DNA of 64,000 nt. It comes from Roseovarius tolerans (lineage in GTDB: Bacteria > Pseudomonadota > Alphaproteobacteria > Rhodobacterales > Rhodobacteraceae). The notes below the pieces were generated by a model. That model was not told where the DNA came from and did not search any database. It saw nothing but the letters and a program-made list of their open reading frames with translations. The translations under genes and the position numbers were made by a program. The stretch spans positions 1 through 64,000 of the forward strand of contig NZ_FOBO01000006.1 in the NCBI RefSeq assembly GCF_900109855.1. Direction: 5' to 3'. Shown in pieces: positions 18,275-31,442 of the stretch; the stretch's first letter is position 1, and the number at the start of each line of letters is the position of its first letter.

Positions 18275-19291
18275 ATGATCCACAAGAATTGGGCTGAACT
18301 GATCAAGCCGACACAGCTTGACGTGAAACCGGGCAATGACCCGCTGCGTCAGGCGGTTCTGGTCGCCGAACCGCTGGAGCGCGGCTTTGGTCTGACGCTT
18401 GGCAACGCGCTGCGCCGCGTGCTTTTGTCGTCGCTACAGGGGGCGGCCATCACCGCCGTGCAGATCGACAACGTGCTGCACGAGTTCTCCTCGGTGCCGG
18501 GCGTGCGCGAGGATGTGACCGATATCGTCCTCAACCTCAAGGGCGTCGCCGTCCGCATGGAAGTCGAAGGGCCCAAGCGTCTGTCGATCAATGCCAAGGG
18601 CCCCGGGGCCGTGACCGCTGCCGACATTTCCGACAGCGCGGGCATCGAGGTTCTGAACAAGGACCACGTGATCTGCCATCTCGACGAAGGTGCGGACCTT
18701 TACATGGAACTGACGGTCAACACCGGCAAGGGCTATGTCTCGGCGGACAAGAACAAGCCCGAGGATGCACCCATCGGCCTGATCCCGATCGACGCGATCT
18801 ATTCGCCGATCACCCGCGTCAGCTATGATGTGCAGCCGACCCGCGAGGGCCAGGTGCTGGATTATGACAAGCTGACCATGAAGATCGAGACCGACGGCTC
18901 GATCACCCCCGATGACGCCGTGGCCTTCGCCGCGCGCATCCTTCAGGATCAGCTGTCGATCTTCGTCAACTTCGACGAGCCGGAATCGGCGGGCCGCGAG
19001 GCCGAGGATGACGGGCTGGAATTCAACCCGCTCCTGCTCAAGAAAGTCGACGAACTGGAACTGAGCGTGCGCTCGGCCAACTGTCTCAAGAACGACAACA
19101 TCGTCTATATCGGTGATCTGATCCAGAAGACCGAAGCCGAGATGCTGCGCACCCCGAACTTCGGCCGCAAGTCGCTCAACGAGATCAAGGAAGTGCTCTC
19201 GGGCATGGGTCTGCATCTCGGCATGGATGTCGAGGACTGGCCGCCGGACGATATCGAGGACCTCGCCAAGAAGTTCGAGGACGCCTTTTGA
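18275..19291 (+). CDS. rpoA: RNA polymerase alpha subunit
   Basis: The alpha dimer starts RNA polymerase assembly and its C-domain binds UP elements and activators. The 338-residue protein has the N-domain ([20 protein letters not shown] near residues 35-54) and the C-domain ([20 protein letters not shown]). An ATG four codons upstream is in frame, but GGAGG lies five bases before 18275, making [12 protein letters not shown] the start. rplQ follows 149 bases later, behind a hairpin repeat. Confidence 0.98.
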   Translation: MIHKNWAELIKPTQLDVKPGNDPLRQAVLVAEPLERGFGLTLGNALRRVLLSSLQGAAITAVQIDNVLHEFSSVPGVREDVTDIVLNLKGVAVRMEVEGPKRLSINAKGPGAVTAADISDSAGIEVLNKDHVICHLDEGADLYMELTVNTGKGYVSADKNKPEDAPIGLIPIDAIYSPITRVSYDVQPTREGQVLDYDKLTMKIETDGSITPDDAVAFAARILQDQLSIFVNFDEPESAGREAEDDGLEFNPLLLKKVDELELSVRSANCLKNDNIVYIGDLIQKTEAEMLRTPNFGRKSLNEIKEVLSGMGLHLGMDVEDWPPDDIEDLAKKFEDAF

Positions 19292-19301
19292 GATAAGGGG
19301 A

Positions 19302-19347
19302 CGGAACCTTCAAAAGGTTCCGTTCCGATTTCTTTTCAAGAAATCGG
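19302..19347 (-). repeat. Two-hairpin repeat, copy B (inverted)
   Basis: A 21-base hairpin (CGGAACCTT, loop CAA, AAGGTTCCG) and a 23-base hairpin (CCGATTTCTT, loop TTC, AAGAAATCGG) stand two bases apart. Read on the minus strand the order and lengths equal copy A at 12781. The stems differ from copy A by paired changes, so both hairpins stay intact. It lies 10 bases after the rpoA stop. Confidence 0.8.
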
Positions 19348-19440
19348 TGCTCCCCGAAGACCCGGGCAATCCCGCCCCAAGGAGAGCGGCTGACACGCAT
19401 CAGACCGCCAGACAAAGCAAAAACGCTTAGGAGATAGAAA

Positions 19441-19860
19441 ATGCGTCACGCCAGAGGATACCGCCGCCTGAACCGCACCCACGAGCACCGCAAGGCGCTG
19501 TGGGCGAACATGGCCGGCTCGCTCATCGAACATGAGCAGATCAAGACCACCCTGCCCAAGGCCAAGGAACTGCGCCGGATCATGGAAAAGATGGTCACGC
19601 TCGGCAAGCGCGGTGATCTGCACGCGCGCCGTCAGGCCGCAGCCCAGCTCAAGCAGGACATCCACGTTGCCAAGCTCTTCGACGTGCTGGGACCCCGCTA
19701 CAAGGACCGTCAGGGTGGCTATGTGCGCGTGCTCAAGGCCGGGTTCCGCTATGGCGACATGGCGCCGATGGCGATCATCGAGTTCGTCGATCGCGACGTC
19801 GATGCCAAAGGTGCCGCAGACCGCGCCCGTGTTGCCGCCGAAGAGGCCGCAGAAGAATAA
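19441..19860 (+). CDS. rplQ: 50S ribosomal protein L17
   Basis: L17 lies near the tunnel exit. The 139-residue product begins [20 protein letters not shown] and has [20 protein letters not shown]. An Ala/Glu-rich tail (VAAEEAAEE) extends it slightly beyond the E. coli length. AGGAG precedes the ATG. It ends the ribosomal cluster. Confidence 0.98.
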   Translation: MRHARGYRRLNRTHEHRKALWANMAGSLIEHEQIKTTLPKAKELRRIMEKMVTLGKRGDLHARRQAAAQLKQDIHVAKLFDVLGPRYKDRQGGYVRVLKAGFRYGDMAPMAIIEFVDRDVDAKGAADRARVAAEEAAEE

Positions 19861-19888
19861 GCCACGCCAATTATTGGCCCGGCCCTGA

Positions 19889-19914
19889 CCCCCGCCCTCA
19901 CCGGCGGGGGTTTT
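19889..19914 (+). terminator. Terminator after rplQ
   Basis: A perfect 8-bp stem (CCCCCGCC with GGCGGGGG) with a 6-base loop is followed by TTTT. It closes the alpha operon. Confidence 0.85.
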
Positions 19915-20023
19915 GCGTTTGTGGGATTAGAGTATTTGGACCAAGAAGAAACGCAGCGGGCTTGCATTGCTCTGCCGCGCCGCGCATATCTCGGGCGATC
20001 CGCCGAACCGAGGGAGGCCGCCG

Positions 20024-20269
20024 TTGATCCGCATCCTGTCGCTCATATTGATCCTGGTCGCGGCCCCGCTTGCCGCCGAGATGCGCGTGCCGATGATCGT
20101 CGCGCCCGAAGTGCTGTCGCACAACCCGACCCGGACGAGCGACCGCGCCGCCCTGCCAGAGATGGTGCTTGTGGAAGGCCCCGGCCCCTATGGCGTTTGG
20201 ACCACGCTCACGCTGAGCATCGAGGTGATGCGCAACGGGCGGCGCATGGCGCTGCGGCTGCGGCTATGA
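20024..20269 (+). CDS. Small exported protein, TTG start, unknown function
   Basis: This 81-residue frame opens with a signal peptide (LIRILSLILILVAAPLAAEM) cleaved probably after PLAA, then a short domain with VPMIVAPEVLSHNP and GPYGVWTTLTLSIEV. I do not recognise it. A strong GAGGGAGG site lies seven bases before the TTG; in-frame ATG options upstream have no signal peptide at the end. Its stop overlaps the rarA ATG by four bases (ATGA), which supports it as a real, co-translated gene. Confidence 0.6.
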   Translation: MIRILSLILILVAAPLAAEMRVPMIVAPEVLSHNPTRTSDRAALPEMVLVEGPGPYGVWTTLTLSIEVMRNGRRMALRLRL

Positions 20270-21576
20270 GCGATCTCTTTGATACCGGCGACACGCCTGC
20301 ACCCAAGGGGGCGCCGCGCCCGCTGGCGGACCGGCTGCGCCCCCGTGCCCTGTCGGAGGTGATCGGACAGGATCAGGTGCTGGGCGCGGATGCGCCGCTT
20401 GGCGTGATGCTGGCCTCGGGCAGCCTGACCTCGCTGATTTTCTGGGGGCCGCCCGGGGTGGGCAAGACCACCATCGCGCGGCTTCTAGCGGATGAGACCG
20501 ACCTGCATTTTGTGCAGATCAGCGCGATTTTCACCGGCGTGCCGGAGTTGCGCAAGGTCTTTGAGGAGGCCAAGCATCGACGCGCGAACGGGCAGGGCAC
20601 GCTGCTATTCGTCGATGAGATTCACCGGTTCAACAAGGCGCAGCAGGACGGGTTCCTGCCGCATATGGAGGATGGCACGATCCTTCTTGTGGGGGCCACG
20701 ACCGAAAACCCGTCGTTTGAGTTGAACGCGGCGCTGCTCAGCCGGTCGCAGGTGTTGGTGCTGACGCGGCTCGACCTCGCGGATCTCGAACATCTGGCGC
20801 AGCGGGCCGAGAAGGATCTGGGCCGCGCCCTGCCGCTCGACGGTCCGGCGCGTGAGAGCCTGCTGGAAATGGCCGATGGCGACGGGCGTGCGCTGCTCAA
20901 TCTGATCGAGCAGATGGCGGCGTGGAGCACCGATGGCAAGCTGGGCCGCGACGCGCTGGCCGCGCGGCTGATGAAGCGGGCAGCGAAATACGACAAGTCG
21001 GGCGATGAGCACTACAACCTCATCTCGGCGCTGCACAAATCGGTGCGCGGGTCCGACCCCGACGCCGCACTTTATTGGCTGGCGCGGATGCTGGAGGGTG
21101 GTGAGGACCCGCGTTACCTGGCGCGCCGCATCACCCGGATGGCGGTGGAGGATATCGGCCTTGCCGACCCGCAGGCGCAAACGGTCTGCCTGCATGCCTG
21201 GGAACTTTATGAACGCCTCGGCAGTCCCGAGGGCGAGTTGGCGCTGGCGCAGGCGGTGACGTATCTTGCGCTCGCGCCCAAATCGAACGCGGGCTATGCC
21301 GCCTACAAGGCCGCGATACGCGAGGCCAAGAAGAGCGGCAGCGAACCGCCGCCCAAGCACATCCTGAACGCTCCGACCAAGCTCATGCGCGACGAGGGCT
21401 ATGGCGCGGGCTATGCCTATGACCACGATGCCGAGGATGCGTTTTCGGGGCAGAACTACTTTCCCGAGACGATGAAACGCCCGGTTCTCTACCAGCCGGT
21501 AGAGCGTGGATTCGAACGCGAACTCAAAAAACGACTCGACTATTTTTCACGTCTGCGCGAGCGGCGCGGCGGGTGA
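20266..21576 (+). CDS. rarA: Replication-associated recombination protein RarA
   Basis: RarA (MgsA) is a AAA+ ATPase related to clamp loaders that acts at stalled forks. The 436-residue product has Walker A GPPGVGKTT, Walker B LLFVDEIHRF, sensor 1 GATTENPSFELN and the conserved C-terminal segment YFPETMKRPVLYQPVERGFE. The frame is open far upstream, but family alignment and the ATGA overlap with the small gene before it fix the start at MSDLFDTGD. Confidence 0.95.
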   Translation: MSDLFDTGDTPAPKGAPRPLADRLRPRALSEVIGQDQVLGADAPLGVMLASGSLTSLIFWGPPGVGKTTIARLLADETDLHFVQISAIFTGVPELRKVFEEAKHRRANGQGTLLFVDEIHRFNKAQQDGFLPHMEDGTILLVGATTENPSFELNAALLSRSQVLVLTRLDLADLEHLAQRAEKDLGRALPLDGPARESLLEMADGDGRALLNLIEQMAAWSTDGKLGRDALAARLMKRAAKYDKSGDEHYNLISALHKSVRGSDPDAALYWLARMLEGGEDPRYLARRITRMAVEDIGLADPQAQTVCLHAWELYERLGSPEGELALAQAVTYLALAPKSNAGYAAYKAAIREAKKSGSEPPPKHILNAPTKLMRDEGYGAGYAYDHDAEDAFSGQNYFPETMKRPVLYQPVERGFERELKKRLDYFSRLRERRGG

Positions 21577-21789
21577 AATGGTGTCCTGCCGGAAAAAACC
21601 TCAGGATTACTGACCTTTAAAACTTCGGCGTTTTCCGGAATAGAGTCTGGAAAGCCGGAGGATTTCGTGTTTTGTTTTCAATATGTCGTATTTGAGCATC
21701 CTGACCATGGGTCAGCAAAGGAAGCTTTCGGAGAGGGCCATGACAGGGGCCTCTCCAATGACAGATCAACAACAAAACAGGGAAGTCTC

Positions 21790-23400
21790 ATGACAAAGAA
21801 AACCGACAAGGTCCTTATGGACAGGCTGGCAAGTGCCGCGCGCTCCGGCGATATCTCGCGCCGGTCGTTCATGCATTTTGCCGCCGCTGCGGGCATGACT
21901 GCCTCTGCCGCGACCGGCCTCTGGGGTACATCGGCCGCCGCACAACCGAGCCGGGGCGGCACGTTCCGCTGGGGTGTGCATGACGGCAACAGCTCTGACA
22001 CGCATGACCCGGGCACCTATGTGACGCGGCAGATGATCTTTCTGGCGCACACGCATCGCAGCTATCTGACGCTGATCGAGCCCGACAATTCGCTCGGCCC
22101 GGATGTGGCGACGAGCTGGGAGGCGACGCCGGACGCCAAGGAATGGACGTTCGAGCTCAATCCCGATGCGTCGTTCCACAGCGGCAAGCCGGTGACGGCG
22201 CAGGACGTGATCGACAGCCTCAACCACCACCGTGGCGACGCGTCCACCTCGGCGGCCAAGGCGCTGTTGACGGATGTGACGGATATCAAGGCGGATGGCG
22301 AGAATGCCGTTGTCATCTCGCTGGCGCGCGGCAATGCCGACCTGCCCTGGCTGATGACCGACTATCACTTTGCGATCTGCCCGTCGAATGGTGACGGCAC
22401 GATCGACTGGAAGTCCGGCGACGGCTGCGGTCCCTACAAGATCGAGTCGGGTGAATTCGGCATTCAGTGGGCGCTCAGCCGTCACGATGGCTGGCACGGC
22501 GAGGGGGCCTATTTCGACAAGGTCGAGATGCTGATCCTGAACGACCCGAATGCGCGTCAGACCGCGCTTGTCACCGGCGATGTGAACTGCGTCTCGCTGA
22601 TCGAGCTCAAGACGCTTGCGCTGCTGGAGCGTAATCCTGACATCAAGGTCGACAACATCCCGTCGGGTGGCGCGATCACGATGCCGATGCATTGCGACAC
22701 GGCACCGTTCGATGATGTGAACGTGCGCAACGCGCTGAAACTCGCGATGAACCGCGACGAGATCATCGAGAAGATCTCGTTCGGGGCGGCCACCAAGGGC
22801 AACGATTTCCACCTTTCGCCGGTGCAGCCCTATTGGCCCGAGGATATCCCGCAGCGCGAATACGATCCGGATCAGGCGAAATCGCTGCTCAAGAAGGCCG
22901 GGCAAGAGGGGCTTTCGGTCAACATGTCGGTGGCCGACAGCGTCTATACCGGTGCGGTCGACATGTGCGTCCTCTATGCCGAACAGGCCAAGGCGGCGGG
23001 TATCAACATCAATGTCGTGCGCGAGCCGAATGATGGCTACTACTCCGATGTCTGGCTGAAAAAGCCGTTCTCGGCCGTCTCCTGGGGCGCGCGCCCGACG
23101 CCGGACGTGATGTTCACGCTGGCCTACAAGGACGACGCAGCCTGGAACGAGAGCCGCTGGCAGAACGAACGCTTCAACGAGCTGCTGCTTCAGGCGAAGG
23201 GTGAGCTTGACGAGAGCCTGCGTGCCGAGATGTATCGCGAGATGTGCGTGCTGATGCGCGACGATGGCGGCACGATTATCCCGTTCTTCAACAACTGGGT
23301 CTATGCCCGTGGCAAGGGTGTGGAGCGTGGCGAGGATGTCGCGGCCAGCTGGAGCTGTGACGGTGCCCGCGCCGCGAGCCGTTGGTGGTTCTCGACATAA
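21790..23400 (+). CDS. ABC transporter substrate-binding protein, family 5, Tat-exported
   Basis: This 536-residue periplasmic binding protein (SBP_bac_5; peptides, but also sugars or opines in some members) would deliver substrate to the importer encoded downstream. It has a twin-arginine signal (SRRSFMHFAAAAGM near residues 26-39, then AAA). The body has the family pattern DPGTYVTRQM, LAMNRDEIIEKI and the C-terminal VYARGKGVERG. The start at 21790 follows AGGGA; the upstream frame is not credible as protein. Substrate is unknown. Confidence 0.92.
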   Translation: MTKKTDKVLMDRLASAARSGDISRRSFMHFAAAAGMTASAATGLWGTSAAAQPSRGGTFRWGVHDGNSSDTHDPGTYVTRQMIFLAHTHRSYLTLIEPDNSLGPDVATSWEATPDAKEWTFELNPDASFHSGKPVTAQDVIDSLNHHRGDASTSAAKALLTDVTDIKADGENAVVISLARGNADLPWLMTDYHFAICPSNGDGTIDWKSGDGCGPYKIESGEFGIQWALSRHDGWHGEGAYFDKVEMLILNDPNARQTALVTGDVNCVSLIELKTLALLERNPDIKVDNIPSGGAITMPMHCDTAPFDDVNVRNALKLAMNRDEIIEKISFGAATKGNDFHLSPVQPYWPEDIPQREYDPDQAKSLLKKAGQEGLSVNMSVADSVYTGAVDMCVLYAEQAKAAGININVVREPNDGYYSDVWLKKPFSAVSWGARPTPDVMFTLAYKDDAAWNESRWQNERFNELLLQAKGELDESLRAEMYREMCVLMRDDGGTIIPFFNNWVYARGKGVERGEDVAASWSCDGARAASRWWFST

Positions 23401-23411
23401 CGCCCTGATCC

Positions 23412-23443
23412 GGCCCGGTCCCCGAAAAGGGGGCCGGGTCTTT
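23412..23443 (+). terminator. Hairpin between binding-protein and permease genes
   Basis: About 13 pairs (GGCCCGGTCCCC with GGGGGCCGGGTC, some wobble) form around GAAAA and TTT follows. Partial termination or 3' protection here would keep the binding protein in excess over the permeases, a common layout in ABC operons. Confidence 0.6.
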
Positions 23444-23604
23444 CACTGCCGGTGGCGGGTCTGTCCCGCCTCCGGTTTCGCCAATCCGGTCGCACTCGCA
23501 AATACCAAAAAACAAAGCGCGACCGCAGACACAGAACACTGTGCGCCTGAGCCGAAAACGGCCCGCCGGAACAAGGCGGCAGGCAGAAACAGCAGGAGGG
23601 AAAG

Positions 23605-24561
23605 ATGGGGGACATCCTAGGGCTCGTTGCGAAACGGCTCGGTCTCGGACTGATCATCCTATTGGTCATATCCGTCATCATATTTTTCATGGTCGAGCTT
23701 TTGCCCGGTGACATCGCCGAGGCGGTGCTGGGGCAGGGCGCGACGCCCGAAAACCTGGCCGCATTACGCAAGGAGATGGGCCTCGATCAACCGGCCATCG
23801 TGCGCTACCTCGACTGGTTGTCGGGTGCGGTGATGCTCGATTTCGGCAATTCCATCGTAACCGGCACAAGCGTGTCGCAGACGATCAGCGAACGTTTTGC
23901 CAACACGCTGTTTCTGGCGACCTACGCGGCCGCCATTGCGGTGCCGATCTCGATCGTTCTGGGGATCATCGTTGCCCTGCTGCGCAACTCGATCTTCGAC
24001 CGGGTGGCCAACGTGGCGACGCTCACCTCGATCTCCAGCCCCGAATTCTTTCTGGGCTATATCCTGATCCTCTATCTGGCGGTCAAGACGAGCATGTTCC
24101 CGGCGATTGCCAGCCTGAGTTCTGACATGGATTTCGGCGATCTGCTCTATCGCACCTTCCTGCCCGCGCTGACGCTGGTGCTGGTGGTGACCGCCCACAT
24201 GATGCGGATGACACGTGCCGCGATCATCAACCTTCTGGCCTCGCCCTATATCGAGATGGCCCGGCTCAAGGGCACACCGCCCTGGAAGGTGATCGTCAAA
24301 CACGCCCTGCCCAATGCCTGGGCCCCGATCATCAACGTGGTGGCGCTGAACCTTGCCTATCTCATCACCGGCGTGGTGCTGGTGGAGGTGGTGTTCGTCT
24401 ACCCCGGTATCGGACAGGCCCTCGTGGACGCGGTCAGCAAACGCGACTTCCCGGTGGTTCAGGCCTGCTGCCTGATCTTCGCGGCGACCTTCATCCTGCT
24501 CAATCTGGCAGCCGATGTGGGCGCGATCCTGACAAATCCGCGCCTGCGGCATCCGAAATAA
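23605..24561 (+). CDS. ABC permease, DppB type
   Basis: This 318-residue inner-membrane protein has six hydrophobic segments and the BPD_transp_1 core. The ATPase-docking EAA loop is visible as EMARLKGTPPWKVIVKHALP (about residues 219-238). The start MGDILGLVAKRLGLGLIILL with VVELLPGD-like sequence after it is typical of DppB. It pairs with the next gene to form the channel. GGAGGG precedes the ATG. Confidence 0.93.
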   Translation: MGDILGLVAKRLGLGLIILLVISVIIFFMVELLPGDIAEAVLGQGATPENLAALRKEMGLDQPAIVRYLDWLSGAVMLDFGNSIVTGTSVSQTISERFANTLFLATYAAAIAVPISIVLGIIVALLRNSIFDRVANVATLTSISSPEFFLGYILILYLAVKTSMFPAIASLSSDMDFGDLLYRTFLPALTLVLVVTAHMMRMTRAAIINLLASPYIEMARLKGTPPWKVIVKHALPNAWAPIINVVALNLAYLITGVVLVEVVFVYPGIGQALVDAVSKRDFPVVQACCLIFAATFILLNLAADVGAILTNPRLRHPK

Positions 24562-24573
24562 GGGGGCAGAGAC

Positions 24574-25812
24574 ATGAGTGTTTTCGTCATTATCTACTAT
24601 ACTCTGCTACTCGGCGCGTCCTGCCTTGCGGCTTACTTCAACAAGCGGTCGGCGTTCCTGCTGATCTTCTCGCTGACCCTGGTGTCGTTCATCCTCGGCA
24701 TCGTTGGCGGACCGGGCGCGTTGCGCAGCGTGGCGATCGCGGCGGGGCTTCTGGCGCTGGCGGCTATGGTTTCCTACGCCTTCCGCGAGTTCCTGATCGT
24801 CATCGCCTCGACCAATATGGCCAAGGAGTTGCGCACGGCGCCGCTGACGGCGGCCTTCGGGATGTTCGTGATCTTCACCTATGCGATTGCAGGCATTTTC
24901 GCGCCGGTGATCGCGCCGTTCGGTGAGGCCGAGATCATCTCCTCGGCCTTTGCACCGGCGGATGAGACGATGCTGCTGGGGGCCGACCAACTGGGCCGCG
25001 ACATGTTCAGCCGCATCATCTACGGCGCGCGCAATACCGTGGCCCTGGCGCTTGCCGGGACGGTGCTTGCCTTCCTTCTGGGCGCGCTCGCGGGGCTGCT
25101 GGCGGCGGTCAATGGCGGCTGGTTCGATCAGCTCATTGCCCGCACCTCGGACGTGATCATGTCGATCCCGTCGCTGATCTTCGCGCTACTGATGCTGTCG
25201 ATCTTCGGGGGCGAGTTGGCCAATGACACGACGAGTTTCTGGTTGCTGACCGGGTTCATGATGGTGACCGGACTGCTGGTCGTGACGGCGGTGTTCGAGA
25301 ACAACATCATCGGCTGGGCCATCGGGCTGGCGGCGCTGGTCGGGGTATCGGTGGCCTTTGCCGGGTTCATGCTGATCATCTTCAACCCGTCCGAGATCAT
25401 TCTCGTGCTGGTGGTCGCGGTGATCTACAGCCCGCGCGTCTTCCGCCTGACACGGGCGGTCGCGGGAAATGTCGTGGTGATGGACTATATCGAAGCGGCC
25501 AAGCTGCGCGGTGAAAAGACATGGTATCTGATCCGCCGGGAAATCCTGCCCAACTCGACCGCGCCGCTGGTGGCGGAATTCGGGCTGGAATTCTGCTTCG
25601 TGTTCCTGCTGATCGCGGGCCTGTCGTTCCTCGGCCTCGGCATTCAGCCGCCGACGGCGGATTGGGGCTCGATGGTGCGCGAGAACGCGACGCTGGTTTC
25701 GTTCGGTGAGATCACGCCGCTTATCCCCGCGGCAGCCATCGCGCTTCTGACCGTCGCGGTCAATTTCGTGGTGGACTGGATGCTCTACCGCTCCTCTGGA
25801 CTGAAGGTGTAA
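24574..25812 (+). CDS. ABC permease, DppC type, with extra N-terminal membrane part
   Basis: This 412-residue permease is the DppC-like partner. Residues 1-90 add two or three hydrophobic segments ahead of the usual N-domain, then PLTAAFGMFVIFTYAIAGIF starts the standard part with LGADQLGRDMFSRIIYGARN. The EAA loop is EAAKLRGEKTWYLIRREILP. An added hydrophobic block around residues 210-275 also exceeds the common length of about 300. Such long forms occur in some alphaproteobacterial importers. It follows its partner by 12 bases. Confidence 0.92.
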   Translation: MSVFVIIYYTLLLGASCLAAYFNKRSAFLLIFSLTLVSFILGIVGGPGALRSVAIAAGLLALAAMVSYAFREFLIVIASTNMAKELRTAPLTAAFGMFVIFTYAIAGIFAPVIAPFGEAEIISSAFAPADETMLLGADQLGRDMFSRIIYGARNTVALALAGTVLAFLLGALAGLLAAVNGGWFDQLIARTSDVIMSIPSLIFALLMLSIFGGELANDTTSFWLLTGFMMVTGLLVVTAVFENNIIGWAIGLAALVGVSVAFAGFMLIIFNPSEIILVLVVAVIYSPRVFRLTRAVAGNVVVMDYIEAAKLRGEKTWYLIRREILPNSTAPLVAEFGLEFCFVFLLIAGLSFLGLGIQPPTADWGSMVRENATLVSFGEITPLIPAAAIALLTVAVNFVVDWMLYRSSGLKV

Positions 25813-25817
25813 TCGTC

Positions 25818-27500
25818 ATGATCAAGAAAAAAGACGTATTGCTGAAAATCCGTGACCTGAAGATCCAGGGCTATTCGGATGAAACCTGGGTCGATATCAT
25901 CAAGGGTATCGACCTGACCCTGCACCGGGGCGAGGTGATGGGGCTGATCGGCGAATCGGGTGCGGGCAAATCCACCATCGGTGCTGCCTGCATGGGCTAT
26001 GCTCGCGACGGCACCCGCATTGTCGACAGCTCGATCGAGTTCGACGGGATGGAATTGACCACCGCCACCGAGGCCGACCGGCGCATGCTGCGCGGTTCGC
26101 GCATCGCCTATGTTGCGCAATCGGCGGCGGCGTCCTTCAACCCGGCGCACAAGATCATCGACCAGCACACCGAGGCGCCGCTCCAGTACCGGCTCAAGAA
26201 ACGGATGGAGGCGCAAGAGGACGCGATGGAGCTTTACGAAAAGCTCCGGCTGCCGAATCCACAGGAAATCGGATTTCGCTATCCGCACCAAGTCTCGGGC
26301 GGGCAGCTGCAGCGCGCGATGACCGCGATGGCGATGTCCTGCCGTCCCGATCTCATCATCTTTGACGAGCCAACGACGGCGCTTGACGTGACCACGCAGA
26401 TCGAGGTTCTCTCTGCCATCAGAGATATCGTGGACGAGTTTAACACCGCCGCGATTTACATCACCCACGACCTCGCGGTGGTGGCGCAGATGGCCGATAC
26501 GATCAAGGTGCTGCTCAAGGGCGAAGAGGTCGAGGAGGCATCGACCCGCGAGATGCTCGAGAACCCGAAAGAGGATTACACCAAATCCCTCTGGGCCGTG
26601 CGTGGCTTCAAGAGTCCGCAGCGCCACCGACCGACCGACGGCACCCCGCCGCTGATTTCGGTCAAGAATGTGGATGCCTCCTACACCGGCGGCGAGAAGG
26701 TGCTCGATGATGTGAGCTTCGACATCTACCCCGGCATGACCGTCGCGGTGGTGGGCGAATCCGGCTCGGGCAAATCCACCACGGCGCGGGTGATCACGGG
26801 CCTGCTGCCGCCGTCCAAGGGCGAGGTGCTGTTCAAGGGCGAGCCGTTCCCGCCCGATTACCGCAACCGCACCAAGGACCAGTTGCGCCAGTGCCAGATG
26901 ATCTACCAGATGGCCGACACCGCGCTCAATCCCAAGGTGCGGATCTCCGAGATCATCGGGCGACCGGCGGCGTTCTATTCCGGGCTCAAGGGGGTCGCGC
27001 TGAAGAACCGGATCGACGAGCTTCTCGACCTGATCGAGCTTGAACCGGCGCAGTATTACAACCGCTACCCGGCAGAGCTTTCAGGCGGACAGAAACAGCG
27101 CATCGGTATCGCCCGCGCCCTCGCCGCCGAGCCGACCTTCATCGTGTGTGACGAGGTGACATCGGCACTCGATCAGCTGGTGGCCGAAGGCATTCTGCGG
27201 CTGCTCGACCGGCTCCAGAACGAGCTGAACCTCGCCTATATGTTCATCACCCATGACCTTGCGACGGTGCGGTCCATCGCCGACGAGGTGGTGGTGATGC
27301 AGCATGGCAAGGTGGTGGAGCAGGGGCCCAAGGACGAGATGTTCACGCCGCCGCACCATCCCTATACCGATCTGTTGCTCAGTTCGGTGCCCGAGATGGA
27401 TCCCGACTGGCTGACCACGCTGCTGGAAGAGCGCGGCGTCGATAATGTGGGCGATGCGGCATCGGCCAAGATCGACCCGAAAGACGCCAAGGTCACCTGA
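25818..27500 (+). CDS. Double ABC ATPase, DppD-DppF fusion
   Basis: One 560-residue chain carries both ATPase domains of the peptide-type importer. Domain 1 has Walker [10 protein letters not shown] (45-53), signature SGGQ (160-163) and Walker B LIIFDEP (179-185). Domain 2 has Walker [10 protein letters not shown] (313-321), signature LSGGQ (421-425) and Walker B FIVCDEV (441-447), where Val takes the place of the usual Pro. Both H-loops (THD) are present. The gene starts five bases after the permease stop and ends the operon. Confidence 0.94.
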   Translation: MIKKKDVLLKIRDLKIQGYSDETWVDIIKGIDLTLHRGEVMGLIGESGAGKSTIGAACMGYARDGTRIVDSSIEFDGMELTTATEADRRMLRGSRIAYVAQSAAASFNPAHKIIDQHTEAPLQYRLKKRMEAQEDAMELYEKLRLPNPQEIGFRYPHQVSGGQLQRAMTAMAMSCRPDLIIFDEPTTALDVTTQIEVLSAIRDIVDEFNTAAIYITHDLAVVAQMADTIKVLLKGEEVEEASTREMLENPKEDYTKSLWAVRGFKSPQRHRPTDGTPPLISVKNVDASYTGGEKVLDDVSFDIYPGMTVAVVGESGSGKSTTARVITGLLPPSKGEVLFKGEPFPPDYRNRTKDQLRQCQMIYQMADTALNPKVRISEIIGRPAAFYSGLKGVALKNRIDELLDLIELEPAQYYNRYPAELSGGQKQRIGIARALAAEPTFIVCDEVTSALDQLVAEGILRLLDRLQNELNLAYMFITHDLATVRSIADEVVVMQHGKVVEQGPKDEMFTPPHHPYTDLLLSSVPEMDPDWLTTLLEERGVDNVGDAASAKIDPKDAKVT

Positions 27501-27515
27501 CCCTGGACGAACAAC

Positions 27516-27546
27516 AAAACGGCGGGGGGAAGCCTCCGCCGTTTTT
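27516..27546 (+). terminator. Terminator of the peptide-type ABC operon
   Basis: AAAACGGCGG pairs with CCGCCGTTTT (stem of about 10) and ends in a T-run. It lies 16 bases after the ATPase stop. Confidence 0.85.
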
Positions 27547-27575
27547 CATGTCGGGATCTGCGTTACCTGGGGTGC

Positions 27576-27695
27576 TTAGAGAATCGCCATGGCCGACAGC
27601 ACGAAAGTGCCGATGATCGCGCCATAGACGATCACCACGGCCTGCCAGGAGGCCGAGTGCATACGCAGTTCGCGGTTCAGTTCGTCGCGTGTCAT
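27576..27695 (-). CDS. Very small single-span membrane protein
   Basis: A 39-residue frame MTRDELNRELRMHSASWQAV ends in one hydrophobic helix (VVIVYGAIIGTFVLSAMAIL). An ideal GCAGGAGGC site lies eight bases before the ATG, which is why I accept so short a gene; an in-frame ATG ten codons upstream is not preceded by such a site. Function is unknown. It lies tail-to-tail with the ABC operon. Confidence 0.5.
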   Translation of the reverse strand: MTRDELNRELRMHSASWQAVVIVYGAIIGTFVLSAMAIL

Positions 27696-27907
27696 GGGCT
27701 TGCCTCCTGCCTCGCGGTTTCGCATGCGAACGGCGCGCCGCTCACAAGGCGCACATAAGCGATAAATGTGGCGGCGCAATGATAAAAGCGCCGAAAATCC
27801 ATGCATTTTCGACAACCCACATGGGCGTTTTCGACATATCGAGCGAATGCGAAGGGGCGTGGTCTGAAAGCGACGTCGCAATTGGCCTGAGCCTGATATT
27901 TACCGAA

Positions 27908-27977
27908 CGGAATTCTCGAAAAATTCCGTGCAAGAAGACTTGAAGTTTTCTTGTCCGGTTTCTCTTGAAGAAAACGG
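27908..27977. repeat. Two-hairpin repeat, copy C (decayed, three units)
   Basis: A 21-base unit (27908-27928, stem CGGAATT with AATTCCG) is followed by two 23-base units (27931-27953 and 27955-27977) of the same kind as in copies A and B, but with mismatches in the stems. It lies just beyond the 3' end of carB. The rest of the 27696-28032 gap shows no gene or clear signal. Confidence 0.65.
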
Positions 27978-28032
27978 CGGCGATCCGAGACCGAGCGGTC
28001 CGATCCAGGCCAAAGGCCCGCCGCCCAATCGG

Positions 28033-31332
<3,300 letters not shown>

Positions 31333-31394
31333 ATCGGTCCTCGGGCAGCTGAATGACCGCGCGGGCCGGAGGGGCGCGCGCGCAAATTGGTGGG

Positions 31395-31422
31395 GTTATA
31401 TCCATGATCCGCCCGTGTGCAA
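31395..31422 (-). promoter_or_regulatory. Promoter candidate for carB
   Basis: Read on the minus strand, TTGCAC, a 16-base spacer and TATAAC lie about 65 bases before the carB ATG. It would uncouple carB from the exported-protein gene upstream on the same strand. Confidence 0.55.
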
Positions 31423-31442
31423 GGGGCAAACCCGGCGCGGGT

